Of a stretch of DNA of 64,000 nt, positions 8,930 through 18,350 are shown one piece after another. Both the position numbers and the translations under genes were made by a program. Source of the DNA: Desulfarculaceae bacterium. GTDB lineage: Bacteria; Desulfobacterota; Desulfarculia; Desulfarculales; Desulfarculaceae. The notes beneath the pieces were generated by a model. The model ran no database searches, was not told the origin of the DNA, and saw only the letters and a list, made by a program, of their open reading frames with translations. The stretch lies in NCBI GenBank assembly GCA_021737145.1, contig JAIPEN010000014.1:37782-101781 (forward strand), read 5' to 3'. The number at the start of each line of letters is the position of its first letter. Position 1 is the first letter of the stretch.

Positions 8930-10219
8930 TTAGTGCTTGAAGGCCCGCTGGCCGGTGAAGACCATGGCCACCGGCGGGTCGGCCTGGTTGCAGGCCTCGA
9001 TGGACTCCCAGTCCCTGAGGCTGCCGCCGGGATGGGCGATGCAGCTCACTCCCTCGGCCAAACCCACGTCCACCCCGTCCCGGAAGGGGAAGAAGGCGTC
9101 GGAGATCATGATGGAGCCGGGTAGCCCGCCCTTGTCCAGCTGGGTCTGCTCGTCGAGGGCCTTGATCTTGGCCGGCTCCTCGCGCCCCTCGGCCACGGCC
9201 AGGGCCAGCTCATCGTACTTGAGGCCGTGCTCCAGCCAGCAGAGCTTGTTGGCGTACTTGGTGTAGGCCTTTGAAGCCGCGATGCGGGCCACGCCCACCC
9301 GGTCCTGCTCGCCGGTGCCGATGCCCACGGTGCAGCCGTCCTTCACATAGATGACGCTGTTGCTGGTCACCCCCTGCTCCACGGCCCAGCCGAAGACCAC
9401 GTCCTCCAGCTCGGCCGGGGTGGGCTGGCGCAGGGGCTCGACCATCTCGCCCTTGTGCTCGCACTTGGCGGGCAACAGGTCGGCCGCCCCCTTGACGGGG
9501 TTGAAGGAGCTGGTCTGCAGGACCATGCCGCCGTCGATGAGGCACTTGATGTCCAAAAAGCGGCGGTCCCGCCACTGATCCAGCTCGGCGATGCGGGGCA
9601 TGCCCAGGATGCGCAGGTTCTTGGCCTTTTTCAGGATGTCCAGGGCGCCTTCCTCGTAGTCCGGCGCGGCCACCACCTCCAGGTAGAGCTCGCCCATCAT
9701 CTCGGCCGTGGTCTTGTCCACCGGACGGTTGAGCACCGCCGCCCCGCCAAAGGCCGCGATGAGGTCGGCCAAAAAGGCTTTCTCATAGGCCTCGGAGATG
9801 GAGTCCGCCACCGCCGCGCCCGAGGGGTTGTTGTGCTTCATGATGGCGCAGGCCGGCTTGTGGGTCAGGTAGCGCAGGATGTGCAGGGCCCCGTCCACAT
9901 CGGTGAGGTTGGTCTTGCCCGGGTGCTTGCCCGCCTGGAGCATCTGGGCCTCGTCAATGGCGCTGACCAGGCCCTGTCCCGGGCCGATGAGCTCCACCTC
10001 GCCCACGCTTGGCTGGCCGGAGACCAGCTGGTAGAGCGCGGCCTCCTGGCCCGGGTTCTCGCCGTACCTGAGGCCCTTTTCGATGAGCTCGCCCTTGTCG
10101 TCGGCCAGCTTCCAGGCGCGCTTGGCATAGACCAGCTCCGTGCCGCCCAGGTTCAGCTTGACCTCGGACGGAAAATGATCGGCCATCACCGTGCGGTATT
10201 GAGCCTTGATGTCTGCCAC
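8930..10219 (-). CDS. AICAR formyltransferase, stand-alone (PurH C-terminal domain)
   Basis: This 429-aa protein corresponds to the transformylase half of PurH and lacks the ~190-residue IMP cyclohydrolase domain. The start shows LRYGENPGQEAALY and the catalytic CAIMKHNNPSGAAVA (Lys-His pair). The end has SDAFFPFRDGVDVGLAEGVSCIAHPGGSLRD. It would formylate AICAR in the penultimate step of IMP synthesis. The cyclisation must be done by another protein such as a separate IMP cyclohydrolase; none is in the window. It lies 45 nt downstream of proC in the same direction. Confidence 0.9.
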   Translation of the reverse strand: MADIKAQYRTVMADHFPSEVKLNLGGTELVYAKRAWKLADDKGELIEKGLRYGENPGQEAALYQLVSGQPSVGEVELIGPGQGLVSAIDEAQMLQAGKHPGKTNLTDVDGALHILRYLTHKPACAIMKHNNPSGAAVADSISEAYEKAFLADLIAAFGGAAVLNRPVDKTTAEMMGELYLEVVAAPDYEEGALDILKKAKNLRILGMPRIAELDQWRDRRFLDIKCLIDGGMVLQTSSFNPVKGAADLLPAKCEHKGEMVEPLRQPTPAELEDVVFGWAVEQGVTSNSVIYVKDGCTVGIGTGEQDRVGVARIAASKAYTKYANKLCWLEHGLKYDELALAVAEGREEPAKIKALDEQTQLDKGGLPGSIMISDAFFPFRDGVDVGLAEGVSCIAHPGGSLRDWESIEACNQADPPVAMVFTGQRAFKH

Positions 10220-10264
10220 TGACTATCTCCTTCCGGCTCAGCGAGCCGGCGCGTGCTTAAAGGT

Positions 10265-11077
10265 CTATTTCTTGCCCAGGGACTTGCCCCGCCCGGTGGC
10301 CGCCTCCACCGCGTTGTACAGCGCGGCCCTGAGGCCTCCGCGCTCCAGCTCGGCCAGGCCGGCTATGGTGGTGCCGCCGGGGCTGGTCACCATGTCCTTG
10401 AGCTCGCCGGGGTGCTGGCCGCTCTCGATGAGCAGGCGGGCCGCCCCGGCCACGGTGTGAGCGGCCAGGGCCAGCGAGGTGGCCCGGTCCAATCCCTGGT
10501 TCACTCCCGCGTCGGACAGGGCCTCGATGATTATGAACACGTAGGCCGGCCCGGAGCCGGACACGGCGGTCACCGCGTCCATGAGCTTTTCTTCCACCAC
10601 CACCACCGGGCCCACCGCGCCGAAGATCAGGCGGGCGGTCTCCAGGTGCTCCCCGGCCAGGCCGGGGCCGCCGCAAATGGCGGTGATGCCGTGGCCGATC
10701 AGGGCCGGGGTGTTAGGCATGGCCCGCACCAGGGGCTGGTCCGCGGGCAGGGCCTCGGCCACGCTGGCCCGCTGGACCCCGGCGGCCAGGGTGATGACCA
10801 AAGTGTCGGGGGTCAGGCAGCCGGCCGCGGCCTGGGCCACTCCGGCCATGTCGGCCGGCTTGACCGCCAGGATGAGCACCTCCAGGCCGCCCAGGCCGGA
10901 GCAGGCGTCCACCACGCTCACCCCCAGGTCGGTGCGGAGCTGGCCGGCCCGCTCTTCCAGCTTTTCGGCCACCACCACCTGATCGGCTCCGCAGAGCCCG
11001 GAGCCCAGCATGCCCTTTAACAGGGCCGAGCCCATGTTGCCGCCCCCCACCAGGCCTATGCGTCCCTTTAATGCCAT
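10265..11077 (-). CDS. proC: Pyrroline-5-carboxylate reductase
   Basis: This 270-aa enzyme catalyses the last step of proline synthesis. The Rossmann start RIGLVGGGNMGSALL binds NADPH. The C-terminal helical domain carries the ProC signature around LKDMVTSPGGTTIAGL, preceded by VSGSGPAYVF. Length is normal for the family. It is transcribed leftward ahead of the AICARFT gene and downstream of the sigma-54 activator gene. Confidence 0.95.
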   Translation of the reverse strand: MALKGRIGLVGGGNMGSALLKGMLGSGLCGADQVVVAEKLEERAGQLRTDLGVSVVDACSGLGGLEVLILAVKPADMAGVAQAAAGCLTPDTLVITLAAGVQRASVAEALPADQPLVRAMPNTPALIGHGITAICGGPGLAGEHLETARLIFGAVGPVVVVEEKLMDAVTAVSGSGPAYVFIIIEALSDAGVNQGLDRATSLALAAHTVAGAARLLIESGQHPGELKDMVTSPGGTTIAGLAELERGGLRAALYNAVEAATGRGKSLGKK

Positions 11078-11154
11078 GATGCCATTCTCCTCCCCGGCGT
11101 TCGGCGCCGGGCTTGTCCCCTACTATAGCCGTTGGCGGCCCCGGGCTCCAGGGG

Positions 11155-12561
11155 TCAGGCGCAAGATGGCCGCCCGATCCGGTAGCGGCGGCCTCCCCGC
11201 TTGCCGTTGGCCTGGGCCAGGCCGGCCTTGGCCAGGGCGGCCAAGACGTTCTTGGCCGTGGAGTCGGAGCAGTCCAGCTCGGCGCGCAAATCCTGGTTGG
11301 CCATTTCCCGGTCTTGCCAACGGGCCAGCACCCCGGCCAGGGGGGCCTTGCGCGCCCGGGCGATGCCCTCCACCGGGCCCAAATCGGCCAGCCAGCGGGC
11401 CTCGTCGCCCTGGCCGCCGCACAGGTGGGGCGGGAGCTGGGCCGGGGTTATCTCCTCCCCCCGGCACAGCACCACCAAACGCTGCACCAAATGGTTGAGC
11501 TCGCGCAGGTTGCCCGGCCAGGCATGGGCCTTCATCAGCTCGCGGGTCTCGGGGGACATGCTCACCCGCCGCCTGGCCAGGCCGCAGGCCTGCTCCAAAA
11601 AATAGTCCATCAGCAGGTCCAGGTCTTCCTTGCGCTCCCTGAGGGGCGGCAGGTCCAAGGGCACCACCTGGATGCGGTAGAGCAGCGCCTGGTTGAACCC
11701 GCCCTTGGCGGCCGCGCCAACCAGGTCGCGGTGGGTGGCCGCCACCAGACGGAAGTCCACCGGCACCTCGCCGCTGCCGCCCACCGGAGTCACCGCCCGG
11801 TTCTCCAACACCCTGAGCAGGCGCACCTGCACCTCGGGCGGGGCCTCGCCGATCTCGTCCAAGAACAGGGTGCCCCCGGCCGCCTGGCGCACATAGCCCT
11901 GGCGGGCCTGCTCCGCGCCGGTGAAGGCCCCCTTTTCATGACCGAACAACTCGCTCTCCAGCAGGTTGGGCGGCAGGGCCGCGCAGTTGACCACCACCAG
12001 GGGCCCTTCCCGCCGGGGGCTGAGCCGGTGCAGGCGGCGGGCCATCAGCTCCTTGCCCGTGCCGCTCTCCCCGGTGATCAGCACCGGGAAGTCCGTGCCA
12101 GCCACCAGGCTCAAGTCTTCGACAACCTTTGCAAAGGCGGGCGACGACCCCAGCAGGGTCTCGCCGGGCTCCAGGGCGGCCGGGGCCGGGGCGCTTATCC
12201 CCTCCCCGGCCAGGGCGGCCAGACGCTCCAGGTTCATCAGCCCGGGCAGGGCCGCCTCCATGCGGGCTGCCACGGTCCGCTCCAGGTCCGGGGAGGCCAT
12301 GAGCCGCTTGTGCACCTCGCGGCGCACCGCTGTCTCGGCCTCGCCCAGGGCCAGGCGTCTGCCCGCCAGGGAGAGCACCACCTCCACCACCGCCGAGGCC
12401 AGGTCCTTCACGGCCTGGCGCTGCCGGTGGTCCAGGCCCTCCACGGGCGGCAGGGGCCGCACCCGCTGCCCCACCCGGGGACGGGCCAAGACGCCGCTTC
12501 CATTCAGATGGGCGGCCAGCTCCCCGGCGGCGGCCAGGGCGACTCTCTGGGCTGGTTGCAA
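11155..12561 (-). CDS. Sigma-54-dependent transcriptional activator with winged-helix C-terminus
   Basis: The central AAA+ domain is complete: Walker A GESGTGKE, the sigma-54 contact loop GAFTGA, Walker [12 protein letters not shown] and the R-finger region. The N-terminal ~140 residues (Ala/Arg-rich helices) match no sensor I recognise. The C-terminus is not the usual Fis HTH but reads like a winged helix ([28 protein letters not shown], then a basic wing). I place the start at the TTG at 12561, preceded by AGGGGGGAG, giving ~468 aa; the TTG at 12582 is the track start. It is divergent from the M24 peptidase gene. Confidence 0.85.
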   Translation of the reverse strand: MQPAQRVALAAAGELAAHLNGSGVLARPRVGQRVRPLPPVEGLDHRQRQAVKDLASAVVEVVLSLAGRRLALGEAETAVRREVHKRLMASPDLERTVAARMEAALPGLMNLERLAALAGEGISAPAPAALEPGETLLGSSPAFAKVVEDLSLVAGTDFPVLITGESGTGKELMARRLHRLSPRREGPLVVVNCAALPPNLLESELFGHEKGAFTGAEQARQGYVRQAAGGTLFLDEIGEAPPEVQVRLLRVLENRAVTPVGGSGEVPVDFRLVAATHRDLVGAAAKGGFNQALLYRIQVVPLDLPPLRERKEDLDLLMDYFLEQACGLARRRVSMSPETRELMKAHAWPGNLRELNHLVQRLVVLCRGEEITPAQLPPHLCGGQGDEARWLADLGPVEGIARARKAPLAGVLARWQDREMANQDLRAELDCSDSTAKNVLAALAKAGLAQANGKRGGRRYRIGRPSCA

Positions 12562-12634
12562 GGGCTCCCCCCTTCCAGGCAAAGTTGTTCTTTAATACCC
12601 CAGGCTCGGCCCCCCTGGCAAGCCGCCGCCGCCC

Positions 12635-12663
12635 TTGCCAGTATGGGGGCCCGATGCTATAAA
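12635..12663 (+). promoter_or_regulatory. Strong sigma-70 type promoter for the M24 peptidase gene
   Basis: TTGCCA, 17 nt, TATAAA, about 45 nt before the ATG at 12709. It is one of the best promoter matches in the window and supports the ATG start rather than the long upstream open frame. Confidence 0.7.
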
Positions 12664-12708
12664 ATCTTATTCAGGCTGTATAAATCGCCAACCGGCTCGG
12701 AGCGAAAC

Positions 12709-13809
12709 ATGATCAAAACCCGCCTGGCCAAGCTGCGCGCCTTCTTGGCTGCCCAGGACCTGGACGCCCTGCTGGTCACCCTGCCGGCCAACCGCCGCTA
12801 TCTCAGCGGTTTCGCGGCCGAGGACGGCCAATGGGGCGAAAGCTCCGGCTCCCTGCTCATCAGCCAAAACGCGGCCCTGCTGCTCACCGACTTCCGCTAC
12901 GAGCTCACCGCCCGGGCCCAGGCGCCCTATTTCGAGACCCTGACCTACCAGCAGGGCCTGCCCTTGCTCCTGGGCATGGTGCTGCCCGAGCTGGGGGTCA
13001 AGACCCTGGCCTACGAGTCCGAGGGCATGCTCGACATCTGGCGGCGGCGCATCGAGGCCAAGCTGGACGGGGTGGACCTGGTGCCCACCGAGGGACTGGT
13101 CGCCCAATGGCGGGTGGTCAAAAACACCGCTGAAATAGAGGCCTTGGCCGCCAGCCTGGCCCTGATGGAAAAGGTGCTGGACCAGGTGTTGGCCTCGGAC
13201 ATCGTGGGCAAAAAGGAGCGCGAGCTGGCCCTGGCCATCGCCCGGGCGGTGGAGGACGCCGGAGCCCAGGACGTGGCCTTTCCGCCCCTGGTGGCCTCCG
13301 GGCCCAACGGGGCCGAGCCCCACGCCGAGAGCGGCGAGCGGGTCATAGAGCGCGGCGACCCGGTGGTGTTCGACGTGGGCGCGCGACTCAACGGCTATTG
13401 CTCGGACATCTCGCGCACCGTGGTGGCCGGCGGCCTGGAGGCGGCGGACGAGCGCTTCAAGGAGATATACGCCGTCACCCTGAAGGCCAAGCAAAAGGCC
13501 ACGGCCGAGATCATGCCCGGCATCACCGGCAACGAGGCGGACCAGATCGCCCGCCAGGTCATCGACCAGGCCGGCTTCGGCTCCCGCTTCGGCCATTCCC
13601 TGGGCCACGGGGTGGGCCTGGCCACCCACGAGGAACCCCGGGTGGGCCCCCGGGCCGACGACGTGCTGAGCCCGGGCATGGTCTTCACCATCGAGCCGGG
13701 CATCTATCTTCCCGAATACGGCGGAGTGCGCCTGGAGGACATGGTGCTGCTCACCGATGGCGGCTGCCGCCGCCTGGGGAGCCTGGACCGCTTTTATGAG
13801 CTCGCCTAA
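12709..13809 (+). CDS. M24 family aminopeptidase (Xaa-Pro peptidase-like)
   Basis: From the ATG at 12709 the product is 366 aa; the track ORF starting at 11113 is an open-frame shadow of the sigma-54 gene. The N-terminal creatinase-like domain (LVTLPANRRYLSGF) precedes the pita-bread fold. Metal ligands are visible in VVFDVGARLNGYCSDISRT (two Asp), the GHSLGHGVGL His, TIEPGIYLP (Glu) and VRLEDMVL (Glu). It should remove N-terminal residues next to proline. The MITE-like element begins 1 nt after its stop codon. Confidence 0.92.
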   Translation: MIKTRLAKLRAFLAAQDLDALLVTLPANRRYLSGFAAEDGQWGESSGSLLISQNAALLLTDFRYELTARAQAPYFETLTYQQGLPLLLGMVLPELGVKTLAYESEGMLDIWRRRIEAKLDGVDLVPTEGLVAQWRVVKNTAEIEALAASLALMEKVLDQVLASDIVGKKERELALAIARAVEDAGAQDVAFPPLVASGPNGAEPHAESGERVIERGDPVVFDVGARLNGYCSDISRTVVAGGLEAADERFKEIYAVTLKAKQKATAEIMPGITGNEADQIARQVIDQAGFGSRFGHSLGHGVGLATHEEPRVGPRADDVLSPGMVFTIEPGIYLPEYGGVRLEDMVLLTDGGCRRLGSLDRFYELA

Positions 13810-13810
13810 G

Positions 13811-14068
13811 AGCCCGCATATTTCATTAGGGTTGGGTGGCAATTAGCGACGGATCGGTACTCATTGGCCGTTATGAAAAAAGTACCCACGTTATTCAGGT
13901 GCAGTTTGTTATCACCACCGGCACAGCCAGCCGCAGGCAGACAAGGCGGCCGGCAAGTGAGGGCCGCAGGCGTAGCCATAGCTACGTCGAGGCCCGAGCG
14001 TAGCCGGGAACGCCGTATGCCGGTGGCTGGCGCAGCCGGACGCGCGGCCCTAATGAAATATGCGGGCT
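13811..14068. mobile_element. MITE-like element, 258 bp, perfect 21-bp terminal inverted repeats
   Basis: The sequence opens with AGCCCGCATATTTCATTAGG (+G) and closes with its exact reverse complement. The interior has no credible ORF and is rich in small palindromes (for example GTAGCCATAGCTAC), typical of MITE or palindromic repeat elements. It fills the whole gap between the M24 gene and xerD. A possible target duplication CTAA can be drawn only if the ends are trimmed by a base or two, so that part is uncertain. The family of the mobilising transposase is unknown. Confidence 0.75.
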
Positions 14069-14974
14069 AACCCCCCGGCCCCGGCCCTGCACCAGGCGGT
14101 GGACCGCTATCTGGAGCACCTGGCCGCCGAGCGGGGCATGAGCCCCAACACGGTGCAGGCCTATGCCGAGGATCTGCACGAGATCACCGGCTATCTCCTG
14201 GAGCAGGAGATCACGGCCTGGGACCAGGTGGAGCCCTTGCACCTGGTGGGCTACCTGGCCAAGGCGTCCAAAAAGGGCCTGGCCCCCCGCACCCGGGCCC
14301 GGCGGCTTTCGGCCGCGCGCGGACTGGCCGCCTATCTCATGGCCCGGGGCGAGATAAAGGCCGACCCCCTGGCCGGGCTGAGCGGGCCCCGCCTGCCCGG
14401 CGGCCTGCCCTACTTCCTCTCCCGCGAGGAGGTGGAGGGACTGCTGGCCGCGCCGGACCCCAAGACCGACCTGGGGGCGCGCGACCGGGCCATGCTGGAG
14501 CTGATGTACGCGGCGGGCCTCAGGGTCAGCGAGGTGCTGGGCCTGGGGGTGGGCGACGTGCAGTTCCAGATCGGCTGCCTGCTGATCAGGGGCAAGGGCG
14601 ACAAAGAGCGCCTGGTGCCGGTGCACGAAACCGCGCTCAAGGTGCTCACCGAATATCTGGAGGGCGCCCGCAACCGCCTGCTCAAGGGGCAGCGGCACGA
14701 AGAGGTGTTCCTCAACAACCGGGGCGGCCCCCTGAGCCGCATGGGAGTGTGGAAGATCGCCAACAAGTACTTCAAGCAGGCGGGCATCACCGGGCCGGTG
14801 ACCCCCCACACCCTCAGGCACACCTTTGCCACCCATCTGCTGGAGGGCGGGGCCGACCTGCGCTCGGTGCAGCTCATGCTGGGTCATGCCGACATCGGCA
14901 CCACCCAGGTCTACACCCACGTAACCACCCAGCGGCTGGTCAAGGTGCACCACCGCTACCACCCCCGGGGCTGA
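14060..14974 (+). CDS. xerD: Site-specific tyrosine recombinase XerD
   Basis: This 304-aa protein has the SAM-like N-domain (LEHLAAERGMSPNTVQAYAEDL) and the full catalytic set: Arg in GLRVSEVLGL, Lys in RGKGDKERL, the HTLRHTFATHLL box, and LGHADIGTTQVYTHV with the nucleophilic Tyr. Length fits XerC/XerD, which resolve chromosome dimers at dif. The annotated ATG lies inside the right inverted repeat of the MITE-like element, so the first residues (MRANPP) come from inserted DNA. A GTG about 13 codons later (VDRYLEH) may be the ancestral start. Confidence 0.93.
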   Translation: MRANPPAPALHQAVDRYLEHLAAERGMSPNTVQAYAEDLHEITGYLLEQEITAWDQVEPLHLVGYLAKASKKGLAPRTRARRLSAARGLAAYLMARGEIKADPLAGLSGPRLPGGLPYFLSREEVEGLLAAPDPKTDLGARDRAMLELMYAAGLRVSEVLGLGVGDVQFQIGCLLIRGKGDKERLVPVHETALKVLTEYLEGARNRLLKGQRHEEVFLNNRGGPLSRMGVWKIANKYFKQAGITGPVTPHTLRHTFATHLLEGGADLRSVQLMLGHADIGTTQVYTHVTTQRLVKVHHRYHPRG

Positions 14975-14981
14975 TTTTTTC

Positions 14982-17660
14982 ATGAGCGCCGCCGGCCCTT
15001 ACCAGAAACCGCCCCGCGACGTGGAGGTGATCACCACCCACGTCAACGCGGACTACGACGCCCTGGCCTCCATGCTGGCCGCGGCCAAGCTCCATCCCGA
15101 GGCCATGCTGGTCTTCCCCGGGGCCCAGGAGCGCAACCTGCGCAACTTCTTCGTGGAGTCGGTGAGCTTTCTCTACAACTTCGTCAAGATCAAGCAGGTG
15201 CCCTTCGACCGGGTGGGCCGCCTGATCCTGGTGGACAACCGGCAAAAGGACCGCATCGGCGACCTGGCCCGCCTGGCCGACGACCCCGAGGTGGAGGTGA
15301 TCGCCTATGACCACCACCCGGACTCGGACAACGACGTAAAGGCCGACTTCCAGATCGTGGAGATGGTGGGCTCCACGGTGACCATCATGACCAAGCTGCT
15401 GCGCAAGGAGGGCATCACCCTCAGCGAGGACGAGGCCACCCTGCTGGCCCTGGGCATCTACGAGGACACCGGCTCCTTCCACTTCATCTCGGCCACCCCG
15501 GCCGACTTCGAGGCCGCCGCCTGGCTGGTGAGCCAGGGGGCCATGCTCAACGTGATCTCCGACCTCATCACCCGGGAGCTGTCCGCCGACGAGGTGGGCC
15601 TGCTCCACGACCTGATCGAGGCGGCCGAGACCCTCAACGTGGGCGGGACCTCCATCGTGGTGAGCCAGGTGAGCCGCGATGCCTACGTGCCCGAATTCGC
15701 GGTGCTGGTGCACAAGTTCATGGACATGGAAAACCTGGACGCCCTGTTCACCCTGGCCCGCATGGAGGGCCGGGTGTATCTGGTGGCCCGCTCCCGTTTG
15801 CCCGAGGTGGACGCCGGAGCCATCGCCTCGGCCATGGGCGGGGGGGGACACCCCAGCGCGGCCAGCGCCACCCTCAAGGACATGACCCTGGTGGAGGCCT
15901 CGGAGCGGCTCAAGAACCTCCTGCGCTCCTCCATCAACCCCACCATCCTGGCCCGCGACCTGATGACCGCCCCGGTGATAACCGTGCCGCCCGAGACCAC
16001 CCTCAAGGAGGCGGAGGGGGTGCTCACCCGCTACAACGTCAACGTGCTGCCGGTGAGCGGCGGGGGCGAGGTGCGGGGCATCATCACCCGCCAGACCGTG
16101 GAAAAGGCGGTGTTCCACGGCCTGGGCGATCTGAGCGTGGTGGAATACATGACCCCCGGAGGAAAGGTGCTCGCCCCGGAGGCCACCCTGGTGGAGGTGG
16201 AGGAGGCGGTGGTGGAGCGCCGCCAGCGCCTGGTGCCGGTCATGGAGGGCTCCAAGCTGCTGGGGGTGGTCACCCGCACCGACCTGCTCAACACCCTTAT
16301 CGAAAACCCGCTGATCACCGAGCGCCACGCCGAGCGCTACGAAGGCCCCCGCCCGGTGCGCCACAAGAACATCAAGAGCCTCATGGGCGAGCGCCTGCCC
16401 CGGGGGGTCATCAAGACCCTCAAGGAGATGGGCTCGGTGGCCCAGGATTTGGGGTTCAAGGCCTTTTTGGTGGGCGGCTCGGTGCGCGATCTGTTCCTCA
16501 GACGGGACAACCTGGACCTGGACATCGTGGTGGAGGGCGACGGCATCGCCTTTGCCCGGCGCTACGGCCAGCTCCACTCCGAGGTCAAGGTGCGCACCCA
16601 CAAGAAGTTCAACACCGCCAACCTCACCTTTGACCGCGGGCTGAGCATGGACGTGGCCACCGCCCGCCTGGAGTACTACGACTCCCCGGCCGCCCTGCCG
16701 GTGGTGGAGCTTTCCAGCCTAAAGCTGGACCTCTACCGCCGCGACTTCACCATCAACACCCTGGCCGTGGTGCTCAACTCCGAAGGCTTCGGCCAGCTGG
16801 TGGACTTTTTTGACGGACTCCGCGACATCAAGGAAAAGGCGGTGCGGGTGCTGCACAACCTTTCCTTTGTGGAGGACCCCACCCGGGTGTTCAGGGCGGT
16901 GCGCTTCGAGCAGCGCTTCGGCTTCCGCATCGGCAAGCTCACCGAGGGCCTGATCAAAAACGCCGTCAAGATCGACGCCTTCAAGCGCCTGTCCAGCCGG
17001 CGGCTCTTTGGCGAGTTCCGCCAGATGCTCGAAGAAGAGCGGGCGGTGGACTGCCTCCGGCGGCTCCGGGCCCTCAGGCTGCTCTACGTGTTCCACGCCG
17101 AGCTCAGGCTGGAGCCCAAGGACGAGGAACTGCTGGGGGACCTGGAAGAGGCCCTGGCCTGGCACCGCCTTTCCTTCCTGGACCAGCCGGTCAGCCAATG
17201 GCTGGTATACTACCTGGGCCTGGGCGACTCCCTGGAGCGGGAGCAGCGCCTGGCCTTGAGCAAGCGCCTGGGTTTTTCGCCCAAGCAGCGCGAGGAAATG
17301 GAAAACGAGCGCTCGCGGGCTTTGCAGTCCCTGAACCTCTTGCAGCGCAAGAAGCCCCGCGCCTCGGAGATTTACTTCTGGCTGCAGCCCCTGGAGCCGG
17401 AGTACCAGTTGTTCGTCATGGCCAAGGCCACCCGCCAGTGGGCCAAGCGGGCGGTTAGCCAATATCTCACCAGCCTGGTGCGGGTGCGGCCCGATCTGGG
17501 CGGCGGGGATCTCAAGGACATGGGCTTTTCGCCCGGTCCCTTGTTCAAACGCATCCTGGACCGGCTGCAGGCCGCCCGCCTGGACGGCGAGGTGCTCACC
17601 CGGGAGCAGGAGTTGCAACTGGTGAAACGCGAATTCAGCCCGGAGGAGCAGTCGGCATGA
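14982..17660 (+). CDS. DHH-CBS-CBS-tRNA nucleotidyltransferase fusion (A-adding type)
   Basis: This 892-aa multidomain protein begins with a DHH/DHHA1 phosphoesterase (THVNADYDALASML, IAYDHHPDSDND, GGGGHPSAAS). Two CBS domains follow (about residues 315-440). The C-terminal half is a poly(A) polymerase/CCA-type nucleotidyltransferase: GGSVRDLFLRRDNLDLDIV with the catalytic Asp pair, and RRDFTINTLA. Such fusions are known from Geobacter-like bacteria and Aquifex, where the enzyme adds A to tRNA ends. The neighbouring tRNA-Val encodes its own CCA, so repair is the likelier role. It overlaps the next gene by 4 nt. Confidence 0.9.
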   Translation: MSAAGPYQKPPRDVEVITTHVNADYDALASMLAAAKLHPEAMLVFPGAQERNLRNFFVESVSFLYNFVKIKQVPFDRVGRLILVDNRQKDRIGDLARLADDPEVEVIAYDHHPDSDNDVKADFQIVEMVGSTVTIMTKLLRKEGITLSEDEATLLALGIYEDTGSFHFISATPADFEAAAWLVSQGAMLNVISDLITRELSADEVGLLHDLIEAAETLNVGGTSIVVSQVSRDAYVPEFAVLVHKFMDMENLDALFTLARMEGRVYLVARSRLPEVDAGAIASAMGGGGHPSAASATLKDMTLVEASERLKNLLRSSINPTILARDLMTAPVITVPPETTLKEAEGVLTRYNVNVLPVSGGGEVRGIITRQTVEKAVFHGLGDLSVVEYMTPGGKVLAPEATLVEVEEAVVERRQRLVPVMEGSKLLGVVTRTDLLNTLIENPLITERHAERYEGPRPVRHKNIKSLMGERLPRGVIKTLKEMGSVAQDLGFKAFLVGGSVRDLFLRRDNLDLDIVVEGDGIAFARRYGQLHSEVKVRTHKKFNTANLTFDRGLSMDVATARLEYYDSPAALPVVELSSLKLDLYRRDFTINTLAVVLNSEGFGQLVDFFDGLRDIKEKAVRVLHNLSFVEDPTRVFRAVRFEQRFGFRIGKLTEGLIKNAVKIDAFKRLSSRRLFGEFRQMLEEERAVDCLRRLRALRLLYVFHAELRLEPKDEELLGDLEEALAWHRLSFLDQPVSQWLVYYLGLGDSLEREQRLALSKRLGFSPKQREEMENERSRALQSLNLLQRKKPRASEIYFWLQPLEPEYQLFVMAKATRQWAKRAVSQYLTSLVRVRPDLGGGDLKDMGFSPGPLFKRILDRLQAARLDGEVLTREQELQLVKREFSPEEQSA

Positions 17661-18331
17661 TGGGCGGCATCACGGATTTTCTGGTCAAAGTGGTCATTCT
17701 GGCCCCGCCCATTCTCATGGCCCTGACCGTGCACGAGGCCTCCCACGCCCTGGTCTCCTGGCTGCGGGGCGACTCCACGGCCAAGCTCAGGGGCCGCCTG
17801 AGCCTCAACCCCCTGCGCCATCTGGACCCGGCCGGCACCCTGGTGTTTTTCATCACCGCCTGGTTCGGGGCTGGCTTCGGCTGGGCCAAGCCGGTGCCGG
17901 TGGACGGACGCCGCCTCAAGAATCCCCGGCGGGACATGATCTGGATCTCGGCCGCCGGTCCGGTGAGCAACATCCTGTTCGCCATCATCATCGCGGTGGT
18001 GCTCTACTTCCTGGTGAGCGCCGGGATCTTCGCGGGCTATGCCGACTGGAAATGGTTTTTGGCCCAGATGTTCCTCACCGGGGTGACGGTCAACGTTATC
18101 CTGGCCTTTTTCAACCTGATCCCCCTGCCCCCCCTGGACGGCTCGGGCATCCTCACCGGCCTGCTCAGCCCCCGGGCGGCCATGCGCTATCAGGAGCTCA
18201 GCCGCTACGGTTTCATGATCCTCCTGGCCCTGATCTTCCTGCCCCGCTGGGTGCCGGGCATGCCCGATATAATCAGCTACCTGGTTCTCTATCCGGCCCA
18301 TTCCGTGCTAAACCTGTTGTTGCCCTACTAG
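17657..18331 (+). CDS. Site-2 protease family (M50) membrane metalloprotease
   Basis: This 224-aa polytopic protein carries the zinc site HEASH in the first membrane segment (about residue 26) and the second metal motif in PLPPLDGSGIL (Asp ligand, about residue 157). It has five to six hydrophobic segments and no PDZ domain, so it belongs to the short YwhC-like S2P group. It probably cleaves a membrane-anchored substrate, unknown here. The ATG overlaps the upstream stop (ATGATG). scpA follows after 19 nt. Confidence 0.92.
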   Translation: MMGGITDFLVKVVILAPPILMALTVHEASHALVSWLRGDSTAKLRGRLSLNPLRHLDPAGTLVFFITAWFGAGFGWAKPVPVDGRRLKNPRRDMIWISAAGPVSNILFAIIIAVVLYFLVSAGIFAGYADWKWFLAQMFLTGVTVNVILAFFNLIPLPPLDGSGILTGLLSPRAAMRYQELSRYGFMILLALIFLPRWVPGMPDIISYLVLYPAHSVLNLLLPY

Positions 18332-18350
18332 GCTAAGAGGCGAGCCGGGA

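Noticed and set aside
11113-12708. 532-codon N-terminal extension of the M24 peptidase frame
   Set aside because: Antisense to the sigma-54 activator gene; a strong promoter and ATG at 12709 define the real start.
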